Source: Epilithonimonas zeae (GTDB taxonomy: Bacteria > Bacteroidota > Bacteroidia > Flavobacteriales > Weeksellaceae). Taken from it: a stretch of DNA of 64,000 nucleotides. Numbering within the stretch: position 1 is the stretch's first letter; each line of letters starts with the position of its first letter. Made by a program: the position numbers and the translations under genes. The stretch lies in NCBI RefSeq assembly GCF_023278365.1, contig NZ_CP075338.1:2356001-2420000 (forward strand), given 5' to 3'. This document shows, piece by piece, positions 1-8,011 of the stretch. Below the pieces are notes generated by a model. The model was not told the origin of the DNA and ran no database searches. It saw nothing but the letters and a program-made list of their open reading frames with translations.

Positions 1-792
1 GGCGAATATTATTATAATGATCTGTGGAGCTATGATCCCGATGCTAATTCCTGGACTCAGAAAGCAGATTTCCCAGGCGTGAAAAGAAGTTCTGCAGTTG
101 GTTTCGCAACCACTTCTTACGGCTATGTAGGAACGGGATATGATGGTCTCAACAAGCTAAATGACTTTTACAAATATGATCCTTTTTCCAACTCTTGGGT
201 ACAGATTGCAGATTTTCCTGGAACTGGTCGTTACGCAGCTTTAGCTTTTGGAGTAGGAAGCAAAGGTTTTGTAGGAACAGGATATGACGGAAGTGAGCTA
301 AAAGATTTTTATAAATATGACGAGGCAACATCCAGCTGGAGCAACATCGTAAGCTTAGGAGGTTCTAAAAGAAGAGACGGAGCAGCTTTCGTCATCAACG
401 GGATTGCTTATGTAGGGTTCGGAACCAATAACAACAGTCTTGTTGCAGATTTCTGGGCATTTGATCCATCGGCAGAAACCTGGACTAGAAAAGCTGATAC
501 CAGCAATGATGACGACACTCAAAACCGTGCTTCCACTGCAGCTTTTTCAGCCAATGGATTGGGCTATGTTTCCACAGGTTCTGTAAGTGGTGTTACCAAC
601 TCCACTTGGGAATATAATCCTTCTACGGATGATTGGACAGAAAGATCAGCCTTCGAAGGTTCTTCCAGAGAAAGTGCTTGCGCATTCTCATTCGGAACTT
701 ATGGTTATGTTTTGACAGGCAACAGCGGCTCTTCTTACTTTGATGATATCTGGGTTTTACATCCAAACGAAACACAAAATGACGATGACTAA
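1..792 (+). CDS. Kelch-repeat beta-propeller protein (5' partial)
   Basis: The reading frame is open from base 1, so the true start lies outside the window and only the last 263 residues are visible. The sequence is built of units of about 50 residues that repeat the pattern aromatic-Y-D-P/E, then SW or TW, then a run ending in G-Y-V/G-F-V-G-T-G. This is the hallmark of Kelch motifs that fold into a beta-propeller. Such proteins in Bacteroidetes are usually exported and act in binding; no catalytic residues are visible. The end is Asp-rich. The next gene starts inside this one (14-base overlap), so the two are probably co-translated. Confidence 0.85.
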   Translation, partial: GEYYYNDLWSYDPDANSWTQKADFPGVKRSSAVGFATTSYGYVGTGYDGLNKLNDFYKYDPFSNSWVQIADFPGTGRYAALAFGVGSKGFVGTGYDGSELKDFYKYDEATSSWSNIVSLGGSKRRDGAAFVINGIAYVGFGTNNNSLVADFWAFDPSAETWTRKADTSNDDDTQNRASTAAFSANGLGYVSTGSVSGVTNSTWEYNPSTDDWTERSAFEGSSRESACAFSFGTYGYVLTGNSGSSYFDDIWVLHPNETQNDDD

Positions 793-1105
793 AACTTTAT
801 GGAAATCGTTGTTTTTTTCCGGAATATGTTTAATCGCTTGTCAGAAAAAAAGCAATCCAATTGACATCAAAATCACTCAACAAAAGGCAGGTTATGGTTA
901 TCAAATCATCAAAAACAAGAAAACCTTTATAGATCAGCCTTATATACCGGCAATACCTGGCGAACAGGTTTTCAAAGACAGCTTACAGGCTAAGAAAACC
1001 GCCAGCCTTGTGGCACAAAAAATAGAAAGCTCATCCATTCCTCGGATTTCGGTAGATGAACTGGACTCAATGAAGATTGAATACGAAATCCAAAAATTTC
1101 ACTAA
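779..1105 (+). CDS. DUF4907-type lipoprotein
   Basis: This is a small exported protein of 108 residues. I chose the ATG at 779 because it gives a compact lipoprotein signal (MTMTKTLWKS, then a hydrophobic stretch ending in LIAC at Cys20); an ATG at 785 is equally possible. After the lipid cysteine come Gly-Tyr-Gly-Tyr and a segment with QPYIPAIPG followed by a Lys/Ala-rich helix. From memory this matches the DUF4907 family, which is often found next to Kelch proteins, as here. The function is unknown. Family assignment is from remembered pattern, not a search. Confidence 0.7.
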   Translation: MTMTKTLWKSLFFSGICLIACQKKSNPIDIKITQQKAGYGYQIIKNKKTFIDQPYIPAIPGEQVFKDSLQAKKTASLVAQKIESSSIPRISVDELDSMKIEYEIQKFH

Positions 1106-1110
1106 GCAAT

Positions 1111-1144
1111 AATTCCTTCAATTCTGATATTGGAGGAATTTTGC
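1111..1144 (+). terminator. Putative terminator after the DUF4907 gene
   Basis: An inverted repeat with 12-base arms (1111-1122 and 1129-1140, one G-U pair) is followed by only a short T run. It would separate the Kelch/DUF4907 pair from the sensor kinase downstream. Confidence 0.5.
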
Positions 1145-1171
1145 GGTTAAAAAAGAATTTAAATACTTGTT

Positions 1172-2206
1172 ATGAAAACGTTTCTGAAACGCATACAAAC
1201 GACATACATCTATCATTGGATTATATGGATAATTCTTATCGTTTTCAAATTGATAATGGATTATTCTGTCTTTGGGAATTTTCTGTTTCTAATCAATCTG
1301 CAGATTTTTGTGGCAGCTATTTTTTTATTTTATCTCAATTATTATTGGTCATTGCCTTATATCATCAAACAAGAACCAAAGACGATTTTCATTATCGTAA
1401 TTTCGTTTTTTGTAATATACATTGGATTGACGATTTTATTTTTTCCACCAATGCACCGTCCGCCTTTTCCACCAAAAGGTTTCCCAAGACCGGAAAGAAT
1501 GATGCATAAAAAACTGAATCTCCACGACATCTTCTTCAAAATTGGACTATTTTCAATCATCTTCAGTACGCTTTTATTTTTTGTTGATAAATGGATGGAA
1601 AATCAGAAAATGATAAAAGCTTTGGAATTTGAAAGACAATCCAGCGAACTGAAGATCCTGAGAGAACAAATCAATCCTCATTTTTTCTTCAATGCGCTGA
1701 ACAGTATTTATTCGTTATCAATCATACAATCCAAAGATACGCCGAGAGTGATTTTGGTTTTATCTGATATTATGCGTTATGTTCTGAATGATAAAAACGG
1801 GCAGAAAAATAATCTGAATGACGAAATCATCAATATCAAAAAATACATCGAAATTCAGTCGATTCGGTTTAACAAATTCAATAATATCAATTGCCAATTC
1901 TATGGCAACTTCGAGGCTTATAAAATTGAACCTTTATTGCTTCTGACTTTCATAGAGAATGCTTTCAAATATGCAGATTTTGGAAAAGGTCCCGTTGATA
2001 TCAAAGTTTATTTGAAAGATCACATTTTGGACTTCAATGTCAAAAATTTCTACGAGAACAAACCGAGTGACAGAACAGATAATAATCAGCTTGGTATCAA
2101 GAATACAAAAATGAAACTCGATTTGCTGTATCCTGAAAAATATCAATTGGATATTAATGATAATGGCTCCGAGTACAAAATCAGTTTAAAACTTCAATTA
2201 AATTAA
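1172..2206 (+). CDS. LytS-type sensor histidine kinase
   Basis: This 344-residue membrane sensor has about four hydrophobic segments in the first 140 residues. A coiled-coil-like linker follows (MENQKMIKALEFERQSSEL), then a His_kinase domain (PF06580) with the phospho-acceptor motif EQINPHFFFN (His170). The ATPase part has an N-box (FIENAFKYAD) and a GIKNT motif that serves as the glycine box. No separate periplasmic sensor domain is visible; the loop between the hydrophobic segments is Pro/His/Met-rich (MHRPPFPPKGFP). The response regulator starts two bases after the stop, so they form one operon. The signal it detects is not evident. Confidence 0.9.
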   Translation: MKTFLKRIQTTYIYHWIIWIILIVFKLIMDYSVFGNFLFLINLQIFVAAIFLFYLNYYWSLPYIIKQEPKTIFIIVISFFVIYIGLTILFFPPMHRPPFPPKGFPRPERMMHKKLNLHDIFFKIGLFSIIFSTLLFFVDKWMENQKMIKALEFERQSSELKILREQINPHFFFNALNSIYSLSIIQSKDTPRVILVLSDIMRYVLNDKNGQKNNLNDEIINIKKYIEIQSIRFNKFNNINCQFYGNFEAYKIEPLLLLTFIENAFKYADFGKGPVDIKVYLKDHILDFNVKNFYENKPSDRTDNNQLGIKNTKMKLDLLYPEKYQLDINDNGSEYKISLKLQLN

Positions 2207-2208
2207 AT

Positions 2209-2913
2209 ATGAATTGTATAATAGTAGATGATGAAGAATTGGCTCATCACGTGATTGAGGAATACATCTCCAGAATCCCTTTTCTGAATCTTGTAGCGAA
2301 TTGTTACGACATCCAAGAAACCATCAATGTATTGCAGAATAACACTGTTGATTTGATTTTTCTGGATATCAATCTTCCGAACATTTCCGGAATAGAATTT
2401 CTGAAAAGCTTTAACAAACTCCCAAATGTGATTATTACAACGGCTTATGATAATTGTGCCATCCAAGGTTTTGAGATGGATGTGATTGATTATCTTCTGA
2501 AGCCTTTTTCTTTCGAGAGATTTCTGAAAGCGACTTACAAGTGTTTTAATCTTTATAATAATAAAAGAATCCTGCAGGAAACGAGTAATGCTTTGAAAGA
2601 ATCTTTCATCTTCGTAAGATCCAATAATGAAGATGTAAAACTGAATCTGGATGAAATTATGAGAATCAATGCGCTGAAAGATTACATTGTGATTTATACT
2701 CATAACAGAAAACTGATTGTACATCAAACAATGAAATCAATCATGGAAAAGATGAATTTTGATAATTTCATCCGAGTCCATAATTCGCATATTATTTCGC
2801 TTCAGCATTTGCAAAGTGTGGGCAAAAACAGCTTAACTATTGGCGACGAAAGAATCCCGGTGAGTGAAAAATACAAAACTTATCTTTCTGGGATTATTGA
2901 AAGATATAAATAA
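2209..2913 (+). CDS. LytTR-family response regulator
   Basis: The 234-residue protein has a receiver domain with acidic pocket DDE (residues 7-9), phospho-acceptor Asp53 (LIFLDINLP), Thr77/Thr78 and Lys98 (LLKPF). After a linker, a LytTR DNA-binding domain begins near residue 137 (FIFVRSNNEDVKLNLDEI) and ends with the usual FIRVHNSHIISL pattern. It is the partner of the LytS-type kinase directly upstream. LytTR regulators bind paired direct repeats in promoters; I see no such repeats next to the operon itself. Confidence 0.93.
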   Translation: MNCIIVDDEELAHHVIEEYISRIPFLNLVANCYDIQETINVLQNNTVDLIFLDINLPNISGIEFLKSFNKLPNVIITTAYDNCAIQGFEMDVIDYLLKPFSFERFLKATYKCFNLYNNKRILQETSNALKESFIFVRSNNEDVKLNLDEIMRINALKDYIVIYTHNRKLIVHQTMKSIMEKMNFDNFIRVHNSHIISLQHLQSVGKNSLTIGDERIPVSEKYKTYLSGIIERYK

Positions 2914-3004
2914 ATTAATCAAGCTTGTGAATTTTATTTCAGAATCAATTTCAGTAATCGGATTATAAATTTTATATTCACGGTCTTAAAAAAAATTCAT
3001 AAAA

Positions 3005-3712
3005 ATGAGTGTTCACATTAGTGCTAAAAAAGGAGAAATCGCAAAGACGGTTTTGATGCCCGGCGATCCACTTAGAGCAAAATATATTGCTGATAACTTT
3101 TTGACCGATGCCAAATTGGTAAGTCAAACGAGAAATATCTATTTCTACACAGGAAATTATAAAGGTAAAGAGATTACTGTTGGTGCAAGTGGAATGGGAT
3201 TCCCAAGTATCGGTATTTATTCTTTCGAATTGTTTACAGAATATGAGGTTGAAACTATTATCCGAATCGGAACTTGTGGTGCTTATTCTACAGATTTGAA
3301 GTTATTCGACATCCTGAATGTAGAAAATGCAGCAAGTGAAAGTACTTATGCCAAATTTGCTTGGGGAATAGAAGAAGATGCCATTTCTAACCAAGGAAGT
3401 GCTTTTGATAAAATCAATGAGACGGCAAAAGAATTAGGTCTTGAAGTGAAAGCAACAAACATCCACTCCAGCGACATCTTCTACAGAGAAGATCCTGCTG
3501 TCCCGGAAATTGCAGTGAGACACAATTGTCCTGCAGTAGAAATGGAAGCTTTTGCGCTTTTTGCTAACGCAAAACATCTTGGCAAAAATGCAGCAACCAT
3601 TTTAACTGTTTCTGACATCATCCCAACACACGAGCAAATCTCTGCTGACCAAAGAGAAAAAGCATTGAGAACAATGATGGAGTTATCTCTTGAAACGGCT
3701 ATTAAATATTAA
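3005..3712 (+). CDS. deoD: Purine nucleoside phosphorylase DeoD
   Basis: This is the hexameric, DeoD-type purine nucleoside phosphorylase, which splits purine ribo- and deoxyribonucleosides with phosphate to base and (deoxy)ribose-1-phosphate in the cytosol. The length (235 residues) is normal. The phosphate-binding motif MPGDPLRAK lies at residues 18-26. GTCGAY follows near residue 89, the nucleoside-binding EMEAFALF near residue 180, and SDI with the catalytic Asp near residue 203. It is monocistronic, with a 91-base leader and its own terminator. Confidence 0.96.
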   Translation: MSVHISAKKGEIAKTVLMPGDPLRAKYIADNFLTDAKLVSQTRNIYFYTGNYKGKEITVGASGMGFPSIGIYSFELFTEYEVETIIRIGTCGAYSTDLKLFDILNVENAASESTYAKFAWGIEEDAISNQGSAFDKINETAKELGLEVKATNIHSSDIFYREDPAVPEIAVRHNCPAVEMEAFALFANAKHLGKNAATILTVSDIIPTHEQISADQREKALRTMMELSLETAIKY

Positions 3713-3731
3713 TCAATTTCATCTTAGAAAT

Positions 3732-3763
3732 AAAAAAGCTTCTGAAAATTCAGAAGCTTTTTT
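3732..3763. terminator. Bidirectional terminator between deoD and the M4 protease
   Basis: A perfect 14-base inverted repeat (3732-3745 and 3750-3763) with a 4-base loop carries A and T runs on its flanks. It can stop transcription of deoD (plus) and of the M4 protease gene (minus), which converge here. Confidence 0.9.
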
Positions 3764-3782
3764 ATGATTAATAATCGAAAGA

Positions 3783-6335
3783 TTATTTCTTAATAACTTT
3801 TACAGAATTACTTTCTGTTTCAGAAACTACTTTCAGAACATATGTGCCGTTCGTTAATTGACTCATATCCAGAGAAGCATTTTTTGCATTGCTCACATTG
3901 AATCTTTGAACCAATTGTCCTGCGACATTATAAATCTCAACATTCTTCAGGTTAGAATTATTCTTATTCTGGATCGTAACAAATCCTGAAGTCGGGTTAG
4001 GATAAACACTGATTGAATTTTGTTTCTGAGCATCTTCTACCGCAAGTAGAGAACTACAGTTATAAACGTAGATTTCGTCTAAGTACCAGCCTTCGATTCC
4101 ATTACAGCCATCTGTTCCCAGTTCAAATCTGAATTTGATATTAGAGCCGGAAACAACACCGATTTTGGAAAGATCAATCACACTTTGCCCCCAGCTTCCG
4201 CCAAGAGAACCGCCATCTGTTCCTGTGAACGCTCTTTGTCCTTTCAGTGGATTATCACTCTGAGAAGTTCCGTCTAGGACACTGTTGTAACCATTCTGTG
4301 TGAAAGCAGTTATTGGAAGAAGAGTCCAGTTTCCACCGTTCAAGCTATATTTAATGTTTCCACCGTCCCACGTAGATTCTGTTGCTACATAATGATTGAA
4401 AGCCATTTCGTATTTTCCAGTTGAGAAGGTCGGGATAGTAATTGTTGGACTTTCCAGACGTAGAATTCCGTTTTGTAGATTAGATGCACAATCTCCGTTG
4501 ATTGGATCAACTGCGAAAATTGCTTTACCTGCTCTACTTTTCGGCAAATCACTTTTTACAGTCCAGTCTCTGGCTTCCCAAGTCGATGCTTTTGTAGGAA
4601 TATTTGTGACTGTCCAGTTGCCGAGACCATTTTCCCAATCTTCTTTGAACAAAGGATTAGAAGTTGCCGCAGCACAAAGATCTGGAACAGGTTTCAAAAG
4701 AGCTTGGTAATTACATTGAGTAGCCGGAGAAGATCTCAATTGTACAGCAAGAATTCCGTTTTTAATATTCTGAATATCCGCAGAAGTGAATGACTGTCCG
4801 CTTAAACCTGCAGGAGTAGTTGTTGTAGATAATCCTTGCAAATTAACGCCTATCAAGTCATTAACAGAAGCTTCTAATGCATCTGCAAAATTGGCAAAAT
4901 CACTTGTTGCCGTCAAATAATTCTTCTGAGCTCTCCACCAAAGATGAGCAGCTTTCACAAACCCGATTCCTGTGATGGTATAACCATTGTAAGTTCCGCC
5001 ATCTACAAGAAGCGCATATAAGTGATTGGTAGGTCCAGAATTGGTATGTACGCCTCCATTATCTGCCGTTCCACAGTAATAGTAGTTTGAATCCAACACT
5101 TTTGCAGGTTGACTATTACAATTGGGATTCCACATATCGCGGATAGCTCCACCAAAAGATGTCGCATCTTCTCCCATTTTCCAACGAAGAGAGCCTGAGC
5201 AAGAAGCAGTAGTTCTTACACTAAGATTCTCACCTTCGTCCATATAATTATTAATCAAATCAATAGTTTCTCCCCATACATCAGAGTAAGACTCATTCAA
5301 TGCGCCTGATTGATATTGGTAAATCAATCCGCTTGTATATTCAGTATAAGCGTGTCCCCATTCGTGTGCAATCACATCATCCGTTGCAGTTCCGTCACAA
5401 TATCCAGCGTAAGTTCCATTCCATCTTGCATTAGGACAAGATATCGTCGGATCATTATTTACAGTAATCATTGTATGATCTGCTGCATCATAAGAAACAT
5501 ATCCAAAAGCATTTTTGAAGAAATTATAAACGTGTTCAGATGTTATAACCTCATTTTGCTGCCAGCTGCTGAGTGTGCCAGGAAGGGCATCTCCTTCTTT
5601 CCACTTCAGATTAGAAGCATTGGTATTGGTTTCATAAAGTTTTCTGTCAATCGGGTGAATTCCTGTAAACTGCTCTACCAATTCGCCTGTATGAGCATTG
5701 ATGAAAAGAAATTCTCTCACATCTTTTTTGTTTGTAACCTCAATTTCGTACGCTAAATAGGGAGTTACAACACCACCTTGAGCAAGATTTTTGGGGAAAA
5801 TCAAAAGTTTGGTTTTCAAAGCTTCTAAAGGCGTATTGGATTGATTCAGGTCTTGCTTGGAAACAATATTTTTCGCAATACTTTCTGCTTCTGCCAAAGA
5901 AATATCAGGTGTAGAACTAACTTTGATATTAGATAATGCATTACCATTAATAGATGTTAATTCTTCTTTGCCATTGAAATGGAATTTAAGAACGCCATCA
6001 TAAACAGGAACACCTTGATGTTGCTGCATATAAACTACATTCTTCAACCCGTAATTGTCAGTCGTTTCTTCTACAAAAACCAAATCATTTGCCGATTTCA
6101 GATTGAAAGCTTTGAAATTGTTGACAAGAAATTCCGCGGCTTTTGCCTTTGCACCAGAAGATTTAAGTTGAAGCGCTTTGGAATCGTTGAAAAGAATAAA
6201 ATTAGGGTTTGAGGTGCTGTTACTGATTGTAACGTTGGCATTGGTTTGCTTTTTTAGCTGAGCCAAGTCTTTGGATTCTTGTGAAAATCCACAGACATAT
6301 GCTAAAGCAAGTGCCAGAGTAAAAGTTTTCTTCAT
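3783..6335 (-). CDS. Secreted M4-family (thermolysin-like) metalloprotease with T9SS sorting domain
   Basis: I place the start at 6335 (MKKTFTLALA), which leaves a clean signal peptide ending near FSQ; an in-frame ATG 21 bases upstream would spoil it. The order is: signal peptide, FTP/PepSY-type propeptide (to about residue 215), M4 catalytic domain with HEWGH at 324-328 and the third zinc ligand Glu348 (GALNES), and the proton-donor region GGVHTNSGPTNH. A beta-sandwich resembling those of immune inhibitor A/MAM proteins follows, then a type A sorting domain (YPNPTSGF to the terminal VIKK). Zinc endopeptidases of this kind are exported through the T9SS and digest external protein. It is monocistronic. 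Confidence 0.95.
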   Translation of the reverse strand: MKKTFTLALALAYVCGFSQESKDLAQLKKQTNANVTISNSTSNPNFILFNDSKALQLKSSGAKAKAAEFLVNNFKAFNLKSANDLVFVEETTDNYGLKNVVYMQQHQGVPVYDGVLKFHFNGKEELTSINGNALSNIKVSSTPDISLAEAESIAKNIVSKQDLNQSNTPLEALKTKLLIFPKNLAQGGVVTPYLAYEIEVTNKKDVREFLFINAHTGELVEQFTGIHPIDRKLYETNTNASNLKWKEGDALPGTLSSWQQNEVITSEHVYNFFKNAFGYVSYDAADHTMITVNNDPTISCPNARWNGTYAGYCDGTATDDVIAHEWGHAYTEYTSGLIYQYQSGALNESYSDVWGETIDLINNYMDEGENLSVRTTASCSGSLRWKMGEDATSFGGAIRDMWNPNCNSQPAKVLDSNYYYCGTADNGGVHTNSGPTNHLYALLVDGGTYNGYTITGIGFVKAAHLWWRAQKNYLTATSDFANFADALEASVNDLIGVNLQGLSTTTTPAGLSGQSFTSADIQNIKNGILAVQLRSSPATQCNYQALLKPVPDLCAAATSNPLFKEDWENGLGNWTVTNIPTKASTWEARDWTVKSDLPKSRAGKAIFAVDPINGDCASNLQNGILRLESPTITIPTFSTGKYEMAFNHYVATESTWDGGNIKYSLNGGNWTLLPITAFTQNGYNSVLDGTSQSDNPLKGQRAFTGTDGGSLGGSWGQSVIDLSKIGVVSGSNIKFRFELGTDGCNGIEGWYLDEIYVYNCSSLLAVEDAQKQNSISVYPNPTSGFVTIQNKNNSNLKNVEIYNVAGQLVQRFNVSNAKNASLDMSQLTNGTYVLKVVSETESNSVKVIKK

Positions 6336-6353
6336 ATTAAATTTATTTGCTGG

Positions 6354-6387
6354 CAAATATATACAATATCTTCAGCATATTAATCAA
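6354..6387 (-). promoter_or_regulatory. Possible promoter of the M4 protease gene
   Basis: On the minus strand there is a perfect -7 box TATATTTG (6354-6361). The nearest upstream TTG (6385-6387) is 23 bases away, a little farther than the usual 19-21. The box lies 18 bases before the chosen start codon. Confidence 0.4.
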
Positions 6388-6413
6388 TAAAACACAAAGA
6401 AAACTAACAAACG

Positions 6414-7793
6414 TTACTGAAAACTCAACCCCGAAACATTCATTTGAAGTTGCGCTCTGGTATCGATAACAATGGTTATATATTTTTCAGATAAAAGGAA
6501 TTGAGTTGGTTTCAAGTCCAGAACCTGACCTTGTAATTTGATGCCTTTTACATATTCTTTGTTAAAATTCTCAGTCAGACTTTTCCTGGAAGCATTTTCG
6601 ATATCAAGAAGCGGAATACCATAATCTTTTTCAATCATTCTTCTGATCTTGCCTTCGAATAAAACGGTTAAAGCTTTTTGGAAAAAGTTTTTTGTTTTAA
6701 GGTTAAAATCTGTGACCTTCAGTTTTATTTTATGCTCCTCTGCGCTGTAAAGAGGTTTTCCTTTGATGAAAGCAGTTCCGTTCACTTCGCCAGTTGTATG
6801 TGCTTCGATTACGATATTTTCTTTTTCCTTATAAACGGAGATATCGGTAATCTTCACCTTTTTGTCTTCGCTGCTCATTGCAAATTCTTTATCCTGGAAT
6901 TGTTGCTTTGCCAGCCTTGTCGCTTCATCAAAACTGATATTGGCAGTCGTCTGAAGATTGAACACATTCTGAAGATTTGGATTTAATATAAAATTCGGAA
7001 CCGAAACCGCATCTCTTGTCGCCAAAGGAATTTGCCCCACATAAGTTTCCGAATACAAATCAATCCCAATCGTCGTTTTGATTTTGTCCTGAAAGACCTG
7101 GAGTGGCGCCATATAGGTATTTTGTGGCGAAATCTTCAGCCAAGTATTGTATTCCTCAGAAACATTGATCGGTTTAGAGAATTGATTCCAAGCCATCACC
7201 AGATAAGGCTGAAGATTGAATTTTGTTTTAATCTGCTGATCAATAATTGTTGTAAATTTTCCTTGCTGCTCTTTCAATGTAGACTCAATAAAGGATGCGA
7301 TTGGGATTTTTACTTTGCCATAATCTAAAACCGGCTTCTGAGTCCAGACAAAGCCAGCGGTCGTTGTTTTTGTATCGAGTTTCCAATCTGTCGTCGCCGT
7401 CAAACTGGTAATGAAATTCATTATCAAATTAAAATTCGTGTCTTTGTATAAATAAACTCCAAGAGTTCCGTAGCCTTTTTCTGCCCATATTTTTAAAGGA
7501 ACAGAAATCATTAATCTGTTATTCGTCAAAGCTTTTATCGCAATATTCCCTTGCTTTTCTACTTTTACTTTGAACTGATCATTATTGTTATCAGTATAAG
7601 ATTGATCTTCATACAAAACCCCTTTTACAGACTGATTGATGAGATTATTGATCTCCGAAATCGGGAGCGAAACAGGAAGTGTGATATTGGATTTGATTTT
7701 TGGCAAGGTATAAACCGGAGTTTCTGCTTGAGAAAAAGCAATCATACTTATCAACAAAAAATATATGGATGCGAATTTTCGAATTAGACTCAT
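6414..7793 (-). CDS. DUF4403 family exported protein
   Basis: The chosen start (7793, MSLIRKFASI) gives a signal peptide ending near AFSQ, whereas the longer reading begins with an unlikely extra 20 residues. The mature part (about 440 residues) has two related halves, each with the motif of hydrophobic strands and the phrases ISEINNLINQ / SFDEATRLAKQQF, and a conserved W-T-Q-KPVL segment near residue 150. I recognise this as DUF4403 (PF14356), which from memory resembles lipid-binding tubular proteins such as BPI/SMP folds. The function is unknown. It is separated from the genes on both sides, so it is probably monocistronic. Confidence 0.75.
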   Translation of the reverse strand: MSLIRKFASIYFLLISMIAFSQAETPVYTLPKIKSNITLPVSLPISEINNLINQSVKGVLYEDQSYTDNNNDQFKVKVEKQGNIAIKALTNNRLMISVPLKIWAEKGYGTLGVYLYKDTNFNLIMNFITSLTATTDWKLDTKTTTAGFVWTQKPVLDYGKVKIPIASFIESTLKEQQGKFTTIIDQQIKTKFNLQPYLVMAWNQFSKPINVSEEYNTWLKISPQNTYMAPLQVFQDKIKTTIGIDLYSETYVGQIPLATRDAVSVPNFILNPNLQNVFNLQTTANISFDEATRLAKQQFQDKEFAMSSEDKKVKITDISVYKEKENIVIEAHTTGEVNGTAFIKGKPLYSAEEHKIKLKVTDFNLKTKNFFQKALTVLFEGKIRRMIEKDYGIPLLDIENASRKSLTENFNKEYVKGIKLQGQVLDLKPTQFLLSEKYITIVIDTRAQLQMNVSGLSFQ

Positions 7794-7851
7794 AAATGTT
7801 TTTAATAAAATTTGAAAACGTAAAATTAATGGTTTTATTGATGAGAAAAAC

Positions 7852-7882
7852 AAAAGAGAGCAAGGAAATCTTACTCTCTTTT
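7852..7882 (-). terminator. Terminator of the GH97 gene
   Basis: Nine-base perfect arms (7852-7860 and 7874-7882) with a 13-base loop are followed, on the minus strand, by a T-rich tail. It lies 130 bases downstream of the GH97 stop codon. Confidence 0.7.
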
Positions 7883-8011
7883 ATTAATTTTCGTTGATAT
7901 TTTAATCGAAAAAACGTCCTTCGGCAAGCCAGATGAATAGACCATTTGAAGAGTACCCCAAAAACGTAAGTTTGTTTTTGTTGAAACCTCCGGTAGTTTT
8001 TCAGAATTAGA

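Noticed and set aside
1141-1509. Open reading frame of 122 codons overlapping the sensor kinase gene
   Set aside because: It lies out of frame within the well-supported LytS kinase gene and has no recognisable motif.
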